A stretch of 64,000 nucleotides of DNA, from NCBI GenBank assembly GCA_016617855.1, contig JAECUM010017278.1, positions 100,327 through 164,326 on the forward strand, given 5' to 3'. Made by a program: the position numbers and the translations under genes. Positions 47,060 to 57,496 of the stretch are shown here, in pieces. The notes under the pieces were generated by a model. The model did not search any database. It was not told where the DNA came from and saw nothing but the letters and a program-made list of their open reading frames with translations. Source of the stretch: Megalonaias nervosa. Taxonomy: Eukaryota; Mollusca; Bivalvia; Unionida; Unionidae. Position 1 is the first letter of the stretch, and each line of letters starts with the position of its first letter.

Positions 47060-47375
47060 GACGATATGTATCAGAGATATATTAAGCGCCATGTTGTGTA
47101 TGTATGTTGCGTTTGTAACTACGTAATGGAAATTCCAAAGAACATTCTAGAAAATCACGTGATGGGAATTCCAGAGAACGTTCTCGCGTGAGCGTTATAA
47201 TTTACGTAATGGAAATTCCAGAGAACATTCTAGAAAATCATGTGATGGGAATTCCAGAGAACATTCTCGCGTGGGCGTTATAACGATATAAAAAGGCAGA
47301 AGATTTTCTTCGTAGTCATTTCCGCAGAGATGTATTCGCTGGGAGTACGAAGGTAAGTGAAACATTTTCTTGAAT
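47060..47375. repeat. Left terminal inverted repeat of element 2
   Basis: The sequence from GACGATATGTATCAGAG to about GAAACATTTTCTTGA is inverted at 63,770-64,000 with few differences. The left copy has an extra 83-bp tandem unit (47,120-47,202 and 47,203-47,285); the right has one. The repeat continues outward past the window on the right, so its true length is unknown. Confidence 0.9.
47140..47352 (+). promoter_or_regulatory. Inward promoter in the TIR: heat-shock-like elements, TATA box, splice donor
   Basis: GAACATTCTAGAA at 47,140-47,152 and 47,223-47,235 is the three-unit inverted array of the heat-shock element; GAACGTTC (47,176-47,183) and GAACATTC (47,259-47,266) give further two-unit arrays. 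TATAAAAA lies at 47,287-47,294. A consensus donor (GAAG then GTAAGT) begins at 47,353, preceded by a short ATG frame (MYSLGVR). The same set is mirrored at the right end. Confidence 0.6.
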
Positions 47376-47593
47376 TTAGTGTAGAGAATTGCTTGACAGA
47401 CTGGGAGAAATTTTTTTTGTAGGTTCTTTTAAAACTATAAAAACAAAGATAATGTTGCTTAAAAATAACTTTTATTTCGTCGAGATTTCATAATTTAATG
47501 AGGTAAGTGATACTCAAAATAAAGTAAATATAATCTAATAATTTTTTTTATAAAGAACTTCTTCGCCAATAAGTAATATTTCAACATTTGCTA

Positions 47594-48001
47594 TTAAAAA
47601 TAATTATCGTCATATTTATAAAAGTAAAATTTAATTTTTCCGCTTAGTTTTCGATGACATTCAAATAATTCTTTCATTGCTATCTTACTGAAAAGATACT
47701 TACCACCTTTTACAGAAACTTTTGACCGGTCTAAGTCGACATTAATTTTTGTGTATTGTTTCTGGCTGATCGGATCATGAAAATTATTGTATTTCAGTAT
47801 AAGCTCGTCTCTCAAATTTTCAAGATAATTAAAATATTTATTGTCATCTGATCTGATAAGCGAGAGTTTAAATCTATCAAATTTACTAAATCAAATACCT
47901 GAGATTTCATCATTAAATTCAAATGATAATTGCTGGCCGTTAATCAATAAGTTTTTAATTTTGCTGCTACCTCCATCGGCTAATGTTAAATTTTCGAACA
48001 T
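47594..48001 (-). pseudogene. Unknown protein downstream of PolB, one stop
   Basis: About 135 codons from the ATG at 48,001, with one in-frame TGA near 47,900. The C-terminal half (MKELFECHRKLSGKIKFYFY) is rich in Lys and aromatic residues. It follows the polymerase on the same strand by 23 bp. Position and basic/aromatic content would suit a single-strand DNA-binding protein, but I recognise no family. Confidence 0.45.
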
Positions 48002-48023
48002 TATTTCTAAAGTTTAGACAAAA

Positions 48024-51000
48024 TTAATTAAAGATGTCACTGCTGGTACTGGTGTAATGTCCAATAGCTAGTGTATTAATACCGTCCTCACAGTATCTCT
48101 TATCGTCAAAATTACTTAGTCCACGTTTTATAATTATATCTGTTTCAAGTTTGTGATGATTTGTTCTGATAACTTTTGTCTTAATAAAGGTGACATTATT
48201 TTTTAGTGCTGCTTTAAAATCATCAAATTTCATACATTTTTTACATGCCCACGAGGAATACCTTTAGCTTTTTTTTGGCAGTTTATTGTCATCTAAAATT
48301 ACGGCATACATTTTACTTCTTAGTCCGACAAATTCCTTAACTGGCAGAAACATAAATTCGTCTTTCATTTTGCCAATAACTTTTTTATTTGCATCATCAT
48401 GAAATCCACTACTTTCTTGATAATCGGATAAATCAAATAGGTCACGGTGTTTATAAATATCTTGACAGACATCTTCACATTTTATATTATTAACTAGAGA
48501 GTGTGTATCAGTAAATAGCAACTCCGAATCCGGCCACTGCTTTTTGGTAAAATTGTAGTGAAAATCATACATCAGCCACTTTGATATATCAAGTACAGCT
48601 GCACCAACATAAATTGGTTTATTTATCTTTAAATCTGTCTTTCGTCGTTGTGTAGCAACAATATTTTCATTAAATATTTTCATACTGACAAAACCGTCAT
48701 CATTAACTAATTTATCTCTGCGATTTATATCGTTTACAATCTCAATATTGACTTCTTTTCTAATAGTTTCCATTGTCTTACCAAACACAGAGTTGTTCAT
48801 TAACTTGAAAAAGTTTTTCTAAAATTCAGTTTTAGCAATAATAGCACGACGTTTGGTATTTAAATCAATATAATTTGACATCCACCTCAATTGATTAAAT
48901 TTTAGTACGCGAGGAACTTTTTTCAGATTAGTCCAGCATCTACTGCTTGTGTTTAATTTTTATAATGCATAACGTAATTTCTTTTATTTAGCAAATTTGG
49001 AACTAGCTTATTAACAATCGATTTTTTTGCTGTTGTCTTTGCCCGTTGTTCAAGTGATAGTAAACTGTAATCTATTATCATAGACTCTGCACAAAATGGA
49101 TAGTCGTTATGTAGATCATGTAACGAACTAGGATAATCTAGATCAACTTCAACAAAGTATGATATATCTTTTGGTAAATCTTTTTCAGTTGCTTTAAGAA
49201 ATTGATCTGGAGTTATCCAATGAAATCCACTGCACGGCATCGGCTCTGACATTGCATACCCATACAAATTGACACAGTCTAGATAAATAATGTAATTTGA
49301 TGGCAGATTTTTATCATAATTTTTCAGATATTTATTATTAGCTACTGCATATTTTTATTTTTTTATTTTTATAACGCTTATTCCGCCTCTGATACCTTTT
49401 TCAATAAAATTAAACATATCAACATCTGTCAAGAGATCCAATTCTATCTTACTTGTTTTTAGTAGAGCGTCCCACGACAAACCTGGAGCAAAATAATACC
49501 AGCAGGAATCTAATCCATAATTTTGTATGACTAACTTGACGAAAACTTTCAAAAACATCTGCTAGTAGTAAAACATCTGTTTTCAAATATAAATCATGAT
49601 AATCACCAAATGTTTTACAACTGAATTTATTCCAAATATCTTGTGCATATTTATACTCGTCGTCTGTAATATTTTCATTTTTTAGCTGCGAGTAAAATTT
49701 ATCTTTATCAGGAAGAGAAGTTTCATTAAATCTGCTCCAGTCGTCGAGATGCTCATACGGAAAGATACCTTTTCTATTTTGTCAGATCGACATAGTTTTC
49801 ACCAAAGCAACTTTTTAGATTACTGAAATTGCTACAACGTTTTACAAGCTCATCTAATGATGCTGTCATAACCTGCAGACTGTGAATGAAACGCAATTTG
49901 CCGAGCGTGACTGACGTATACTTTTCAAAATTGTTTGGGATACATTTTATTGTATTATTTAATAGTAGTTTAGATTTAATTTCTTGATTGCCAAAAGCTT
50001 CTACAATGATATGACTGTCATAGCCACGAAAGTTATGTAAAACTACAGGAATAAATTCTGGAGCCTGAAATTTTAAATTGCAACTGTTATGAGCTGCTCC
50101 GCGATATTGACCAGTTAATGACAATGATCTCGCACCATTTCACCTGAACCTTGTTCAGGCAACAACTTCTCGCAGATATGACAATTAACTGCATTATCAA
50201 AATCAAGTTGTTGCTCGGGCGTTATTTTCATTGGAGCTGTTTTGAATAATTTGTTAGAAATCTTATTAACTTCGTTTATCAAAGTTTTTAGTGACTACAC
50301 GGCCGGACTTTCAGACTCTCCACTTTTACATCTGTATAACTTTACTGGACCTGAAAAATTATCATTAGCACAACAAACTACTTTATAAGCTGCTCCACAA
50401 GGGACATATTGTTGTATTTTTCTTGTACTTGATTTATTTGGGTCATTTTCTGCACCGGCCACAGGAACAAGTAGACACTCAAAATCAGCATAAATAACAA
50501 ATGGGATACTTAGCTTATGATCATTATTTTTAAATTTTAACACTTTTTCTTTCTCTCCTGGCATGATTATTCTTTGAACGTTGACACAGTATTCGAGATG
50601 ATCTTGCAGTTTTTCATCTTTAGAAAAACCTTGTAAACATCTGTAGCAGAAATATTTTTTATTTTTATTTCTATTATATTGTTTGCCAAGTAGTCCATTA
50701 CAGTTTTTTTTATCAGGCAGTAATGTCCTTTGTAAAATAATAAATTTGTTGTCTTTTGCGTAGCATTTTCTGAGATATATCTCGGGTAAACATTTTCTTT
50801 TTCATCTAATCCTAAAACATTTACTGAAATATTATTTTGTTTTTCAAACTTTGGTATTTGATTTTCTGCTACAGAAAAAGTTATCCCAATAAAATTTAGT
50901 TCATCTTTGTACGGCAAATATTTTTCAATTCTATCATGATGATCATTCTGAGGATATTTTGCAGATAAAATTGCCCAACAGTACCATTCGTTATCGTTGT

Positions 51001-51544
51001 TTTTGACATTTATACAAAATTTTTTGTTTTTAATTTTTTGAGGGAGATCAGCGTAAGAACTACCACGAAGTACGTTATATTTCATTGTGTGAAATAAAAC
51101 TTCTTTTATCATTTCAAATTTCCAACCTGACCCTGATGAAGTAAATTCCTCCAATTTTTTTAAATTTATTTCTTCGTGTATTTCATCAGCGACAGAGGAA
51201 ATATTTGTTCCAGTTAATATTTTGCGTGATTTAGCTCTTAGATATGGTTCTGAAATTTCGCTGTCGAAATTTGTGTTTTCAAAAATTATATCAATTACAT
51301 CCTTTTCGGTTGCATGTAATTTTGATAAAATCATATGATACTGGACTATTAATTTGATACTTTTGTGAACTGCAAGTTCTTTTGATATAACAGATTGCAA
51401 AAGATGACATAAATTTGTAGAATTAAAATATGCTAAAACATTTTGATCATCAAATTTGTAACTATTGTCGTAGACGGAAAATGCTGTAGCAATTTTTTCT
51501 GCTTTTATGAGACCCTTTTTAGCCATATCTCGCAATTTTAACAT
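48024..51544 (-). pseudogene. Polinton/adintovirus-type B-family DNA polymerase, many breaks
   Basis: N-terminal domain as in Polinton polymerases (SSYADLPQKIKNKKFCIN, ISVNVLGLDEKENVYPR). Exonuclease I is YADFECLL near 50,480. A zinc/HNH-like insert (CHICEKLL, then GQYRGAAHNSCNL) precedes exonuclease II (HNFRGYDSHII). Motif A is YLDCVNLYGYAMS near 49,270, motif B NNSVFGKTMETIRK near 48,800 and motif C LLFTDTHSL near 48,500, where the second catalytic Asp is His. Frames change near 50,590, 50,130, 49,775, 49,355, 48,950, 48,270 and 48,240, with a stop near 50,295. ATG at 51,544 is preferred over 51,589 because it lies at the tip of the mirrored promoter palindrome. Confidence 0.85.
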
Positions 51545-51629
51545 TATATTATATATAGTATTTTTATATTTAATTGACTTTTTATGCATTTTTCAATTAG
51601 AGATATAAAAATGCTATATAATATAATGT
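51541..51629. promoter_or_regulatory. 89-bp near-perfect palindrome carrying mirrored starts of PolB and HNH genes
   Basis: ACATTATATTATATATAGTA at the left arm is mirrored by CTATATAATATAATGT at the right arm; the arms pair over about 37 bp around a central ATGCAT. Each outer tip ends in an ATG: PolB at 51,544 (-) and HNH at 51,626 (+), each preceded by TATA-like sequence. It could be a bidirectional promoter made by inverted duplication, or a replication origin. Confidence 0.65.
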
Positions 51630-52447
51630 CAGAAATTATGAGATACATTAGATTGACAGCAGAGGAACAAGAAGAATATCACGCACACCCAATTTATAAT
51701 AGATACGCTGGAAATGCATTAGGGTCTGTTATTCATATAAAATATCAAAGACCTTTTGGTAAAGCAACGCCAGCTGGAATTAAAATTTCAGTAAAGGGTG
51801 ATGATACAGATAGAATTGAAATGTTTAGAAAAGATTTTATTTATAGTTTATTTTGTGGAGAAATTCCAGCTGGACAAAGAGTTTATTGAGTAAATGGCGC
51901 AGATAATGATGATAATATTGAAAATTTATAATTACAAAACGAATTTCAACCACATCCAAAGTTTGATTTGTATGAGACTAACGATCGAGTAATTATGCGA
52001 CACCGAAAAACAAAAAATGTTGTTAGAAATTTAAGAAAAGATGACTATTTGAATGTAATGGTACGTAGTATCAAAACTGGTCAAGTTCATTATCTATCAC
52101 ATAGGTTTGTATATGACGTTTTTAATGGCGTTATTCCAAATGATTTGGTTGTTGATCATATTAACAAAATTAAGACAGACAATCGTCTAGAAAATTTAGA
52201 TTTAGTTACATTAAAAGAAAATACCCGACGCGGAGCTGGTTCTGATGGTTCCAATTTTAAAGACCCAAAATCAATTATATCATTTAATCTGGAGACTGGA
52301 GAAGAAATGAAATTTAAATTAAAAACAACTGCCGCAAAATATCAAAAAATTCATTCGCAATCAGTAATAGATGTCGCTAAAGGCAAAACTAAATCAGCAA
52401 CGTCAACGTTGACCTTTGACAGATTTAGTTTCAAATATGACGATTAA
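51626..52447 (+). pseudogene. HNH endonuclease with two in-frame stops
   Basis: One frame throughout, interrupted by TGA at 51,887-51,889 and a TAA near 51,930. The N-terminal part (YNRYAGNALGSVIHIKYQ) resembles a NUMOD4-like domain. The second part has another such segment (YETNDRVIMRHRKT), then the HNH core (LSHRFVYDVF, VVDHINKIKTDNRLENLDL) and a NUMOD1-like tail (TTAAKYQKIHSQSVIDVAKG). It is related to the intact gene at 6,247-6,741. It is divergent from the polymerase across a palindrome. Confidence 0.75.
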
Positions 52448-52464
52448 TAATGTTTCTTAGCTCA

Positions 52465-52477
52465 GTCTTAGTAAGAC
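52465..52477. other. Short palindrome between convergent genes
   Basis: GTCTTAGTAAGAC lies between the HNH gene end (+) and the small minus-strand frame, comparable in position to the stem-loop at 8,660 in element 1. Confidence 0.35.
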
Positions 52478-52522
52478 AGTTATGTACAAACATTAAAATA
52501 TCAACTTTATCAAATTTTAGTG

Positions 52523-52726
52523 TTATAAATGCACTGTTGTCAAGTTTATTTTTTCTGCTGCTGTTAGAAGTATTTTATCAGAGTCACCTTGCGTTACAAT
52601 AACATTAACATAATAAGCACTATATCCTGACAAACATTTTCGTACTGCTTCTGCTAGTTCTTTGTAATTTAATATATCAACTTTCTGATGATATTTTACG
52701 TCAGGAGATTTTGTTTCGCTGGTCAT
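52523..52726 (-). CDS. Small hypothetical protein, 67 residues
   Basis: ATG-started frame (KYHQKVDILNYKELAEAVRK, then YYVNVIVTQGDSDKILL) with a plausible globular composition and an AT-rich upstream region. It lies between HNH and integrase. No family recognised; it may be truncated at its C-terminus. Confidence 0.4.
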   Translation of the reverse strand: MTSETKSPDVKYHQKVDILNYKELAEAVRKCLSGYSAYYVNVIVTQGDSDKILLTAAEKINLTTVHL

Positions 52727-52881
52727 CTTATTATTATTAATAAGATAAAAATATATTATAATATGAATTTAATGAAGAGACTTGCTGATATTTATGCCTC
52801 TAGTGATACAATCGCCAACAATAAAATTATCAACGACAATTTTATACCAAAATATAACGTTATCTCAGATAAATCTGCTGG

Positions 52882-53805
52882 TTATAGTGAAAATGATATT
52901 TTGTACAACAATGACGATGATGTTTTATCGTTATATCCACGCCATTTAACTAAACTTTTATTACCTTTGTTCCTAATAACTTTTTCAATAACAAATACAT
53001 CTTGTTCGGTTTTCTGAAGTTTCTGCTCGTAAAAACTGCCAGTTATAGGTTCACCTAATATATCTTTTAGTGCATAAGTCACTGGTATTGTTAAAAGTAC
53101 TTTATCAACAACAAATACTTCTTCGCTCCAGTTTGGAGTAAATCCTTTCTCAAATGTTTTTTTCGTCAGAGAAATTCTAACTTTATCACCAACTTTAAAT
53201 TTATGTCTGCGGTACATATTTTCGTTTGCTAAGATTGGATTTTTAATTGCATCGTTTGGCGACATTTTATTGACCTGTGCTTTGTGTCATTATATTCGTC
53301 AACAATTTTCTCTAGATTGTCAGTATATTTACTCGTATTTTTAGTTGTCAAATATTTGTGGATTTTTTCGTTTAGCGTGCGATTAAATCGCTCGACGACA
53401 ACACTTTTACCCTCATTTCCAATGACATATTTTTTGATGTCATTTTGTTCCAAAAACTGCTGAAATATTTTATTAAAAATTCTGCTCCATGATCGGTCCA
53501 GATTCTATTTGGTTTTCTTTCTGTACTTGTTATTATTCGTTTTAACGCATCAATCATCGACGTTCCTGTCTTATCTGAAACAGGTATACTAAACGCATAT
53601 TTGCTAAAAACATCCACAACATTAAAAAGATATCTTTTGTTATCATTAAATTCAGCTTGATTTGACACATCAACTAAATCAACCGCCCAGATATCATCAA
53701 CGGCATTTGCGACAACCTTACGTCGCCTAAACTTTTTTTTATTGGTTTGTGTAGCTCTGAGGCCAGTGATTCTATCGCTGACAATTCCTTTTTACTGAGT
53801 CATAA
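52882..53805 (-). pseudogene. Chromodomain-containing retrovirus-like integrase, broken
   Basis: Core motifs are DDIWAVDLVDV (first Asp, near 53,690), IWTDHGAEF (second Asp, near 53,510) and VVVERFNRTLNEKI (Glu, near 53,400). The C-terminal part has YRRHKFKVGDKVRISL and a chromodomain-like FVIEKVIRNKGNKSLVKWRGY near 52,940. A stop lies at the fourth codon, and frame changes are near 53,750, 53,470 and 53,290; the chromodomain end is also out of frame. A chromodomain may steer integration to particular chromatin, as known for chromoviruses. Confidence 0.8.
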
Positions 53806-53817
53806 TTAATATTTTGA

Positions 53818-54210
53818 TCAAATAAAACCCTGCACCAACTTTCGGTCAACACGCTCTTGCATATTTACAAGTTTCATATCACGAAGTTCTTCTAGCTTTA
53901 CTTTGTCGCAACCGTGCTTATCGTGTTCGTTTTCCCGGTAGCAGATATCGTGGCGCATTGCTATTGCATCAACTTGATTGTAAGGCTCTTGTCCTGGCAG
54001 TGGATTATCGTTCTCGTCAAGTTGTTTATCAAGAGGATTATAAGGTCCAGTATATTTATGGCCTGGTAATGTCCAACCGCCTTTTGGTTTTGGCAATTTA
54101 CCAATCAATTTATGTATATCTATACCTGTTCCAATTATTTCTCTGTTGTTGCATTTCTGACAATATGTAACAATTTTATTTCGCTCAAGAGAGAGAGAGA
54201 TCTCTATCAC
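53818..54210 (-). pseudogene. PLA2-domain virion protein, start lost
   Basis: A CQKCNN zinc-ribbon remnant is followed by the PLA2 calcium loop HKYTGPYNPLDKQ and the catalytic helix DAIAMRHDICYRE with His-Asp, then a basic helical tail. The frame has no ATG at its head (it begins with GTG); an ATG in another frame lies about 25 bp upstream, suggesting a frameshift in a CT repeat near 54,200. It is homologous to the gene at 948-1,446. Confidence 0.7.
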
Positions 54211-54479
54211 AATTGCACTTGCATATCATTATTCATTAATCATCTACTAAAACAACTTCCCTGGCAACGCCCGGACAAGGACAACCCGCTCCGGACAAGG
54301 ACAACCCGCTCCGGACAACTTTTTTGTTGGTAAAAACATATTTTTTCTTTTCCCACAGATTGCACAAATACTTTTTAGCATTATTCTATTAGTTTTTGTT
54401 TTTTTCTGTTTTTTCATCTTTATTTTCTGTTTTAGTTTTGCACTTGAGACAATATGTTGACATTTTTATATTTGTAAGT
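54211..54479. other. Intergenic spacer with GC-rich direct repeat
   Basis: CTCCGGACAAGGACAACCCG, preceded by a CCCGGACAAGG variant, gives about 2.5 direct copies at 54,268-54,320 in otherwise AT-rich DNA. The rest is T-rich. Confidence 0.55.
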
Positions 54480-54990
54480 TTATACAAAATTAATTGCAAT
54501 CTCATCATTGGCGTGAGAAGGTTGCTTGTCAAACTGTAAAATAAATTTTAAAAAATTGAATTTAGGTTCCAATCCAGAGGATTGGGACATTTGTTTTATA
54601 AACATCACGCAATAGTATCCACAAGCAGAAGTTCCAACAGGCTGAATTTGATTAGACGAATAATTTATTTTTTTATATTTTTTGTTTATATATTTTTTTA
54701 TTGCGTCACTTGGTGGAAGTCCAAATGAATCAAAATAATTGTTATTACAAACAGCTACCCAATGTGTGCCAGATCCGTCATTGAAATCTTGTATATTTAT
54801 CACACACGAGCCACCAGCAATCGCATCATCAAGTTCATCTTTAGAATAAACTCCACGGAAATTTTTTTACATTTTTTAGTTTATCAAGTATATCAAAGTT
54901 ACCCAACGCGGCCGAGTTCCTGGCAATGTTAGTCCTCGGCCTATTCCCAACAGATTTGGCAATAGACTTCCCGCTACTCCCGCCAGCAAC
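54480..54990 (-). pseudogene. Adenain-like maturation protease, one frameshift
   Basis: Catalytic His in GSGTHWVAVC, acidic residue in NYFDSFGLPPSD, Cys in TSACGYYCVMFIKQ; the C-terminal part is open to 54,480. A frameshift in an A-run near 54,865 separates it from its N-terminal piece (NFDILDKLKNVKK), which overlaps the pX-like gene in another frame. It lies in the usual place between PLA2 and core proteins. Confidence 0.8.
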
Positions 54991-55088
54991 GGTCCTATAA
55001 ATCCATCTTTGTTTGTTTTTCGCCTCGGTCGTGTCTTTTTTTTTCTTTCCGTTGTTGTCTTCCATTTTGCCGTTTTTCGTCGTGGCAT
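54876..55088 (-). CDS. pX/mu-like basic core peptide
   Basis: A 70-residue frame starting MPRRKTAKWK, strongly basic, then a hydrophobic FIGPLLAGVAGSLLPNLLG segment and GRGLTLPGTRPRW. The GRGLTLPGT piece matches the GRGLRLPGT repeat at the end of the element 1 core protein. Basic-then-hydrophobic layout is like adenovirus pX. Its 3' end overlaps the protease start in another frame. Confidence 0.6.
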   Translation of the reverse strand: MPRRKTAKWKTTTERKKKTRPRRKTNKDGFIGPLLAGVAGSLLPNLLGIGRGLTLPGTRPRWVTLIYLIN

Positions 55089-55109
55089 TATATTTATCGT
55101 TAGACAAAA

Positions 55110-55499
55110 ATTTTCTTTATTTCATCACCTGAGACAGCCTTTTTCGTTGCGGCAGATACTGCGCCAGACGCTGCTGCTAATCCTAATGTACCAAGTACTG
55201 GCAAAATTTTAGGTATTAACATTCTGGCCATTACAGATAGTGCCGGACCAAAGAAACCACCTTGTGTTGACATTGCTGTTATTTGTGTGGCACTTAAATT
55301 TAAAACAAAAGTTTTTTGCGATCGTATTTATTTATTTGCTTTTTGGTTAACATTAATTTTGTAAAAGTACTTTTTGGAAACACCTTCAATGTTAGGTTTT
55401 ATTTTTAATGATACCTGCCTCTGCTTAGCAACAGCAGCTGCTAATTTTTTAACTTGACCATCAGTCAAATATATTTCTTTTACAATATATTTTGTCATT
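55110..55499 (-). pseudogene. pVI-like minor core protein, one internal disruption
   Basis: Starts MTKYIVKEIYLTDGQVKKLA and later has VLNLSATQITAMSTQGGFFG and a hydrophobic stretch ending GTLGLAAASGAVS. A TAA near 55,325 interrupts; an LTKKQINKY motif expected there is visible in another frame, so two compensating frameshifts are more likely than a simple stop. Matches 12,410-12,798 of element 1. Confidence 0.65.
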
Positions 55500-55531
55500 A
55501 TATACAGATTACAGATTAAACTTGAAGTTCT

Positions 55532-57075
55532 TCAAACTTGCATTGACATTTTACCTCCGACAGAGTCAATTGTTATAAATCTGTCGCTGATCACTAACGC
55601 ATATACATACAACTGCGGTGCTGAAACTACTTCGAGTGTCCAAGTAATTTCAATATCAGCTGTAGAATCAACACCACGAAAGTTGTGTTTACTAACATCA
55701 GAATAGAATATTGGATAAAATGTACGAAATTCTTCTGCTGATATTTGAGCTCCGTCTCCAACATCTTGATATATTTGTACTGCGTCCATAAGATACATGT
55801 AAGGTCTAGTAATATTTTTATTAGCGTCATTTGCAAAATTGCATTCTATCGCTCGATCGGGATATTGTTTGGAGTTGAGTCTGGCGTATATTTATCTAAC
55901 ATCGGCGTTATCAAATATTGCATTATTTTGTTGTTGGTTACCACGTCGCGCTTGTTGCTGAAATACAACAAATAATTGCCGAGGTAGTTGTTCACTTGAT
56001 GTTGTTCGGACTCGCCATGTGTAATCTGTAGTATTTAGAACTGCTGTTTGATATATTTTATGTTGCTGAAAATAAATTCTGTTCGTGTGTTTATCGAATA
56101 TACTATTCAATTCTGATGCTTTGATGATTGACGGAGTTATTTGTGGCATCCACAACGCAAGTTTGTTTATGATAAATTGTACATCAGCTCCTCCAGCTCA
56201 AAGTAAACAATAATTTTCTTCTGCCCGATCTAAAATAAGTGTATGTTTAACTCCACGAAATACTTTATTGTAATCCCTGCAAAAACCAAATATTGTACTT
56301 AATGGCAGCATCATTACAATTTGACGTGATTCTGCTGCAAGTGCTTTTCTCTTAGCATAACTTTCATTGTAACGTGGATTTCGAAATCCAATTCTGTTAA
56401 TAACTAAATCTAACATTGCAACGCCGTCCGCATCTGCAGCTGGTGGTGTTATACCAATATTATTGCAAGCTGCAGTAAGTGAGATTCTTGTAGCGTCTAC
56501 ATTAGCGCCTGCAGCTGGTGCGGCTATACCTAAAACAGCAGCATTTGCGATAAGAAAACTTCTTACAATTACAACATCTGCAGCAGCATCAGCTCCGTGT
56601 ATTAAAACATCTTTTGAAATAAATTCATTTGGCGCAGGAATTATTGCACCAATTCCAGTATCTTTAAACCACATCATATTAGTTGCAATTGATCTGGAGT
56701 AATTTTCAGAAAACGAAATAGTATTTAAGATTGTGCTCGCAACTTGTAGATGACATGAAATATCCTCAACAGTTTGATTACCTAGCTGATATCTAGCACT
56801 TTTAAATAAACACCAGCCATGATTTATAAGAGATACTTCTGTTCCAGCTGCAATTGCGATAGGCGGATTAGCTACTGTAATAATCTGGCCACGAACTTCC
56901 AATATTGCTTTGTGAGGCAGTAGAAATACGTCCATGTCTCGAGTATTAAATGTTCTGATACCAGCCTTATTTGGTTTATTAGAATTTCGTCGAGATACTC
57001 AACATACTCAAATTCTGTTACGGTGTCGTCGGTGTCATAAGTTTCTGCTAAATCGAGATAATTTTTAACAGACAT
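55532..57075 (-). pseudogene. Hexon-like double-jelly-roll major capsid protein
   Basis: About 513 codons, the usual length. The N-terminus (MSVKNYLDLAETYDTDDTVT) is in one frame; the body from about 56,960 is in another, containing FLLPHKAILEVRGQII, MMLPLSTIFGFCRDYNKVF, VKHTLILDRA, and the C-terminal LYVYALVISDRFITIDSVGG. In-frame stops occur near 56,198 (TGA) and 55,892 (TAA), plus the frameshift near 56,960. The C-terminal third matches element 1 at 12,823-13,716. It forms the icosahedral shell in related viruses. Confidence 0.8.
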
Positions 57076-57102
57076 TTTTTTATTTATTAGGTTATATAAA
57101 AT

Positions 57103-57470
57103 TTTATTATTTCGGTGCTGTTGCCTTAGATCTTAATTTTTGTATATTTTGTTCTTCTTTTGGTGATAATAGTTTTTTTTGTTGTTGTTATCATCGCACG
57201 TTGAGTTTCTTTAGTTGGGGCGATTTCTGATATAATTTGTTTTATCTCAGATGTAGACGGTGTGCCTTTTATTTTATCAGCTATTTTTTTTCCCACCGCA
57301 GCTTCAGCGGCAGATGCAGCTCCAGTTGCAAAAGCTTTTGATGCGTCAAGTGCAATTGGTCAACTTTATGCGCCATTCCCGGAGCATTTTCTATAATTTT
57401 AGTAAATATATTTCCAAAAAATCCTCCAACTATTTTTCTTCTATAATTTTTTTTGTCTGTATCATTATAT
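57103..57470 (-). pseudogene. Small hypothetical virion-region protein, two frame changes
   Basis: A basic start (KKNYRRKIVGGFFGNIFTKI) is followed, in other frames, by an Ala-rich helical middle (ASKAFATGAASAAEAAVGKK) and a Lys/Gln-rich end. It lies between hexon and penton-like genes, same strand. The GGFFG motif recalls the pVI-like protein. Confidence 0.45.
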
Positions 57471-57496
57471 CTGAGGTTATATAATTTTATTGCCAA

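Noticed and set aside
52688..53017. Plus-strand frame of 109 codons with an ATG at 52,763
   Set aside because: Its second half is antisense to the integrase chromodomain and its first half has no motif; possible but unsupported.
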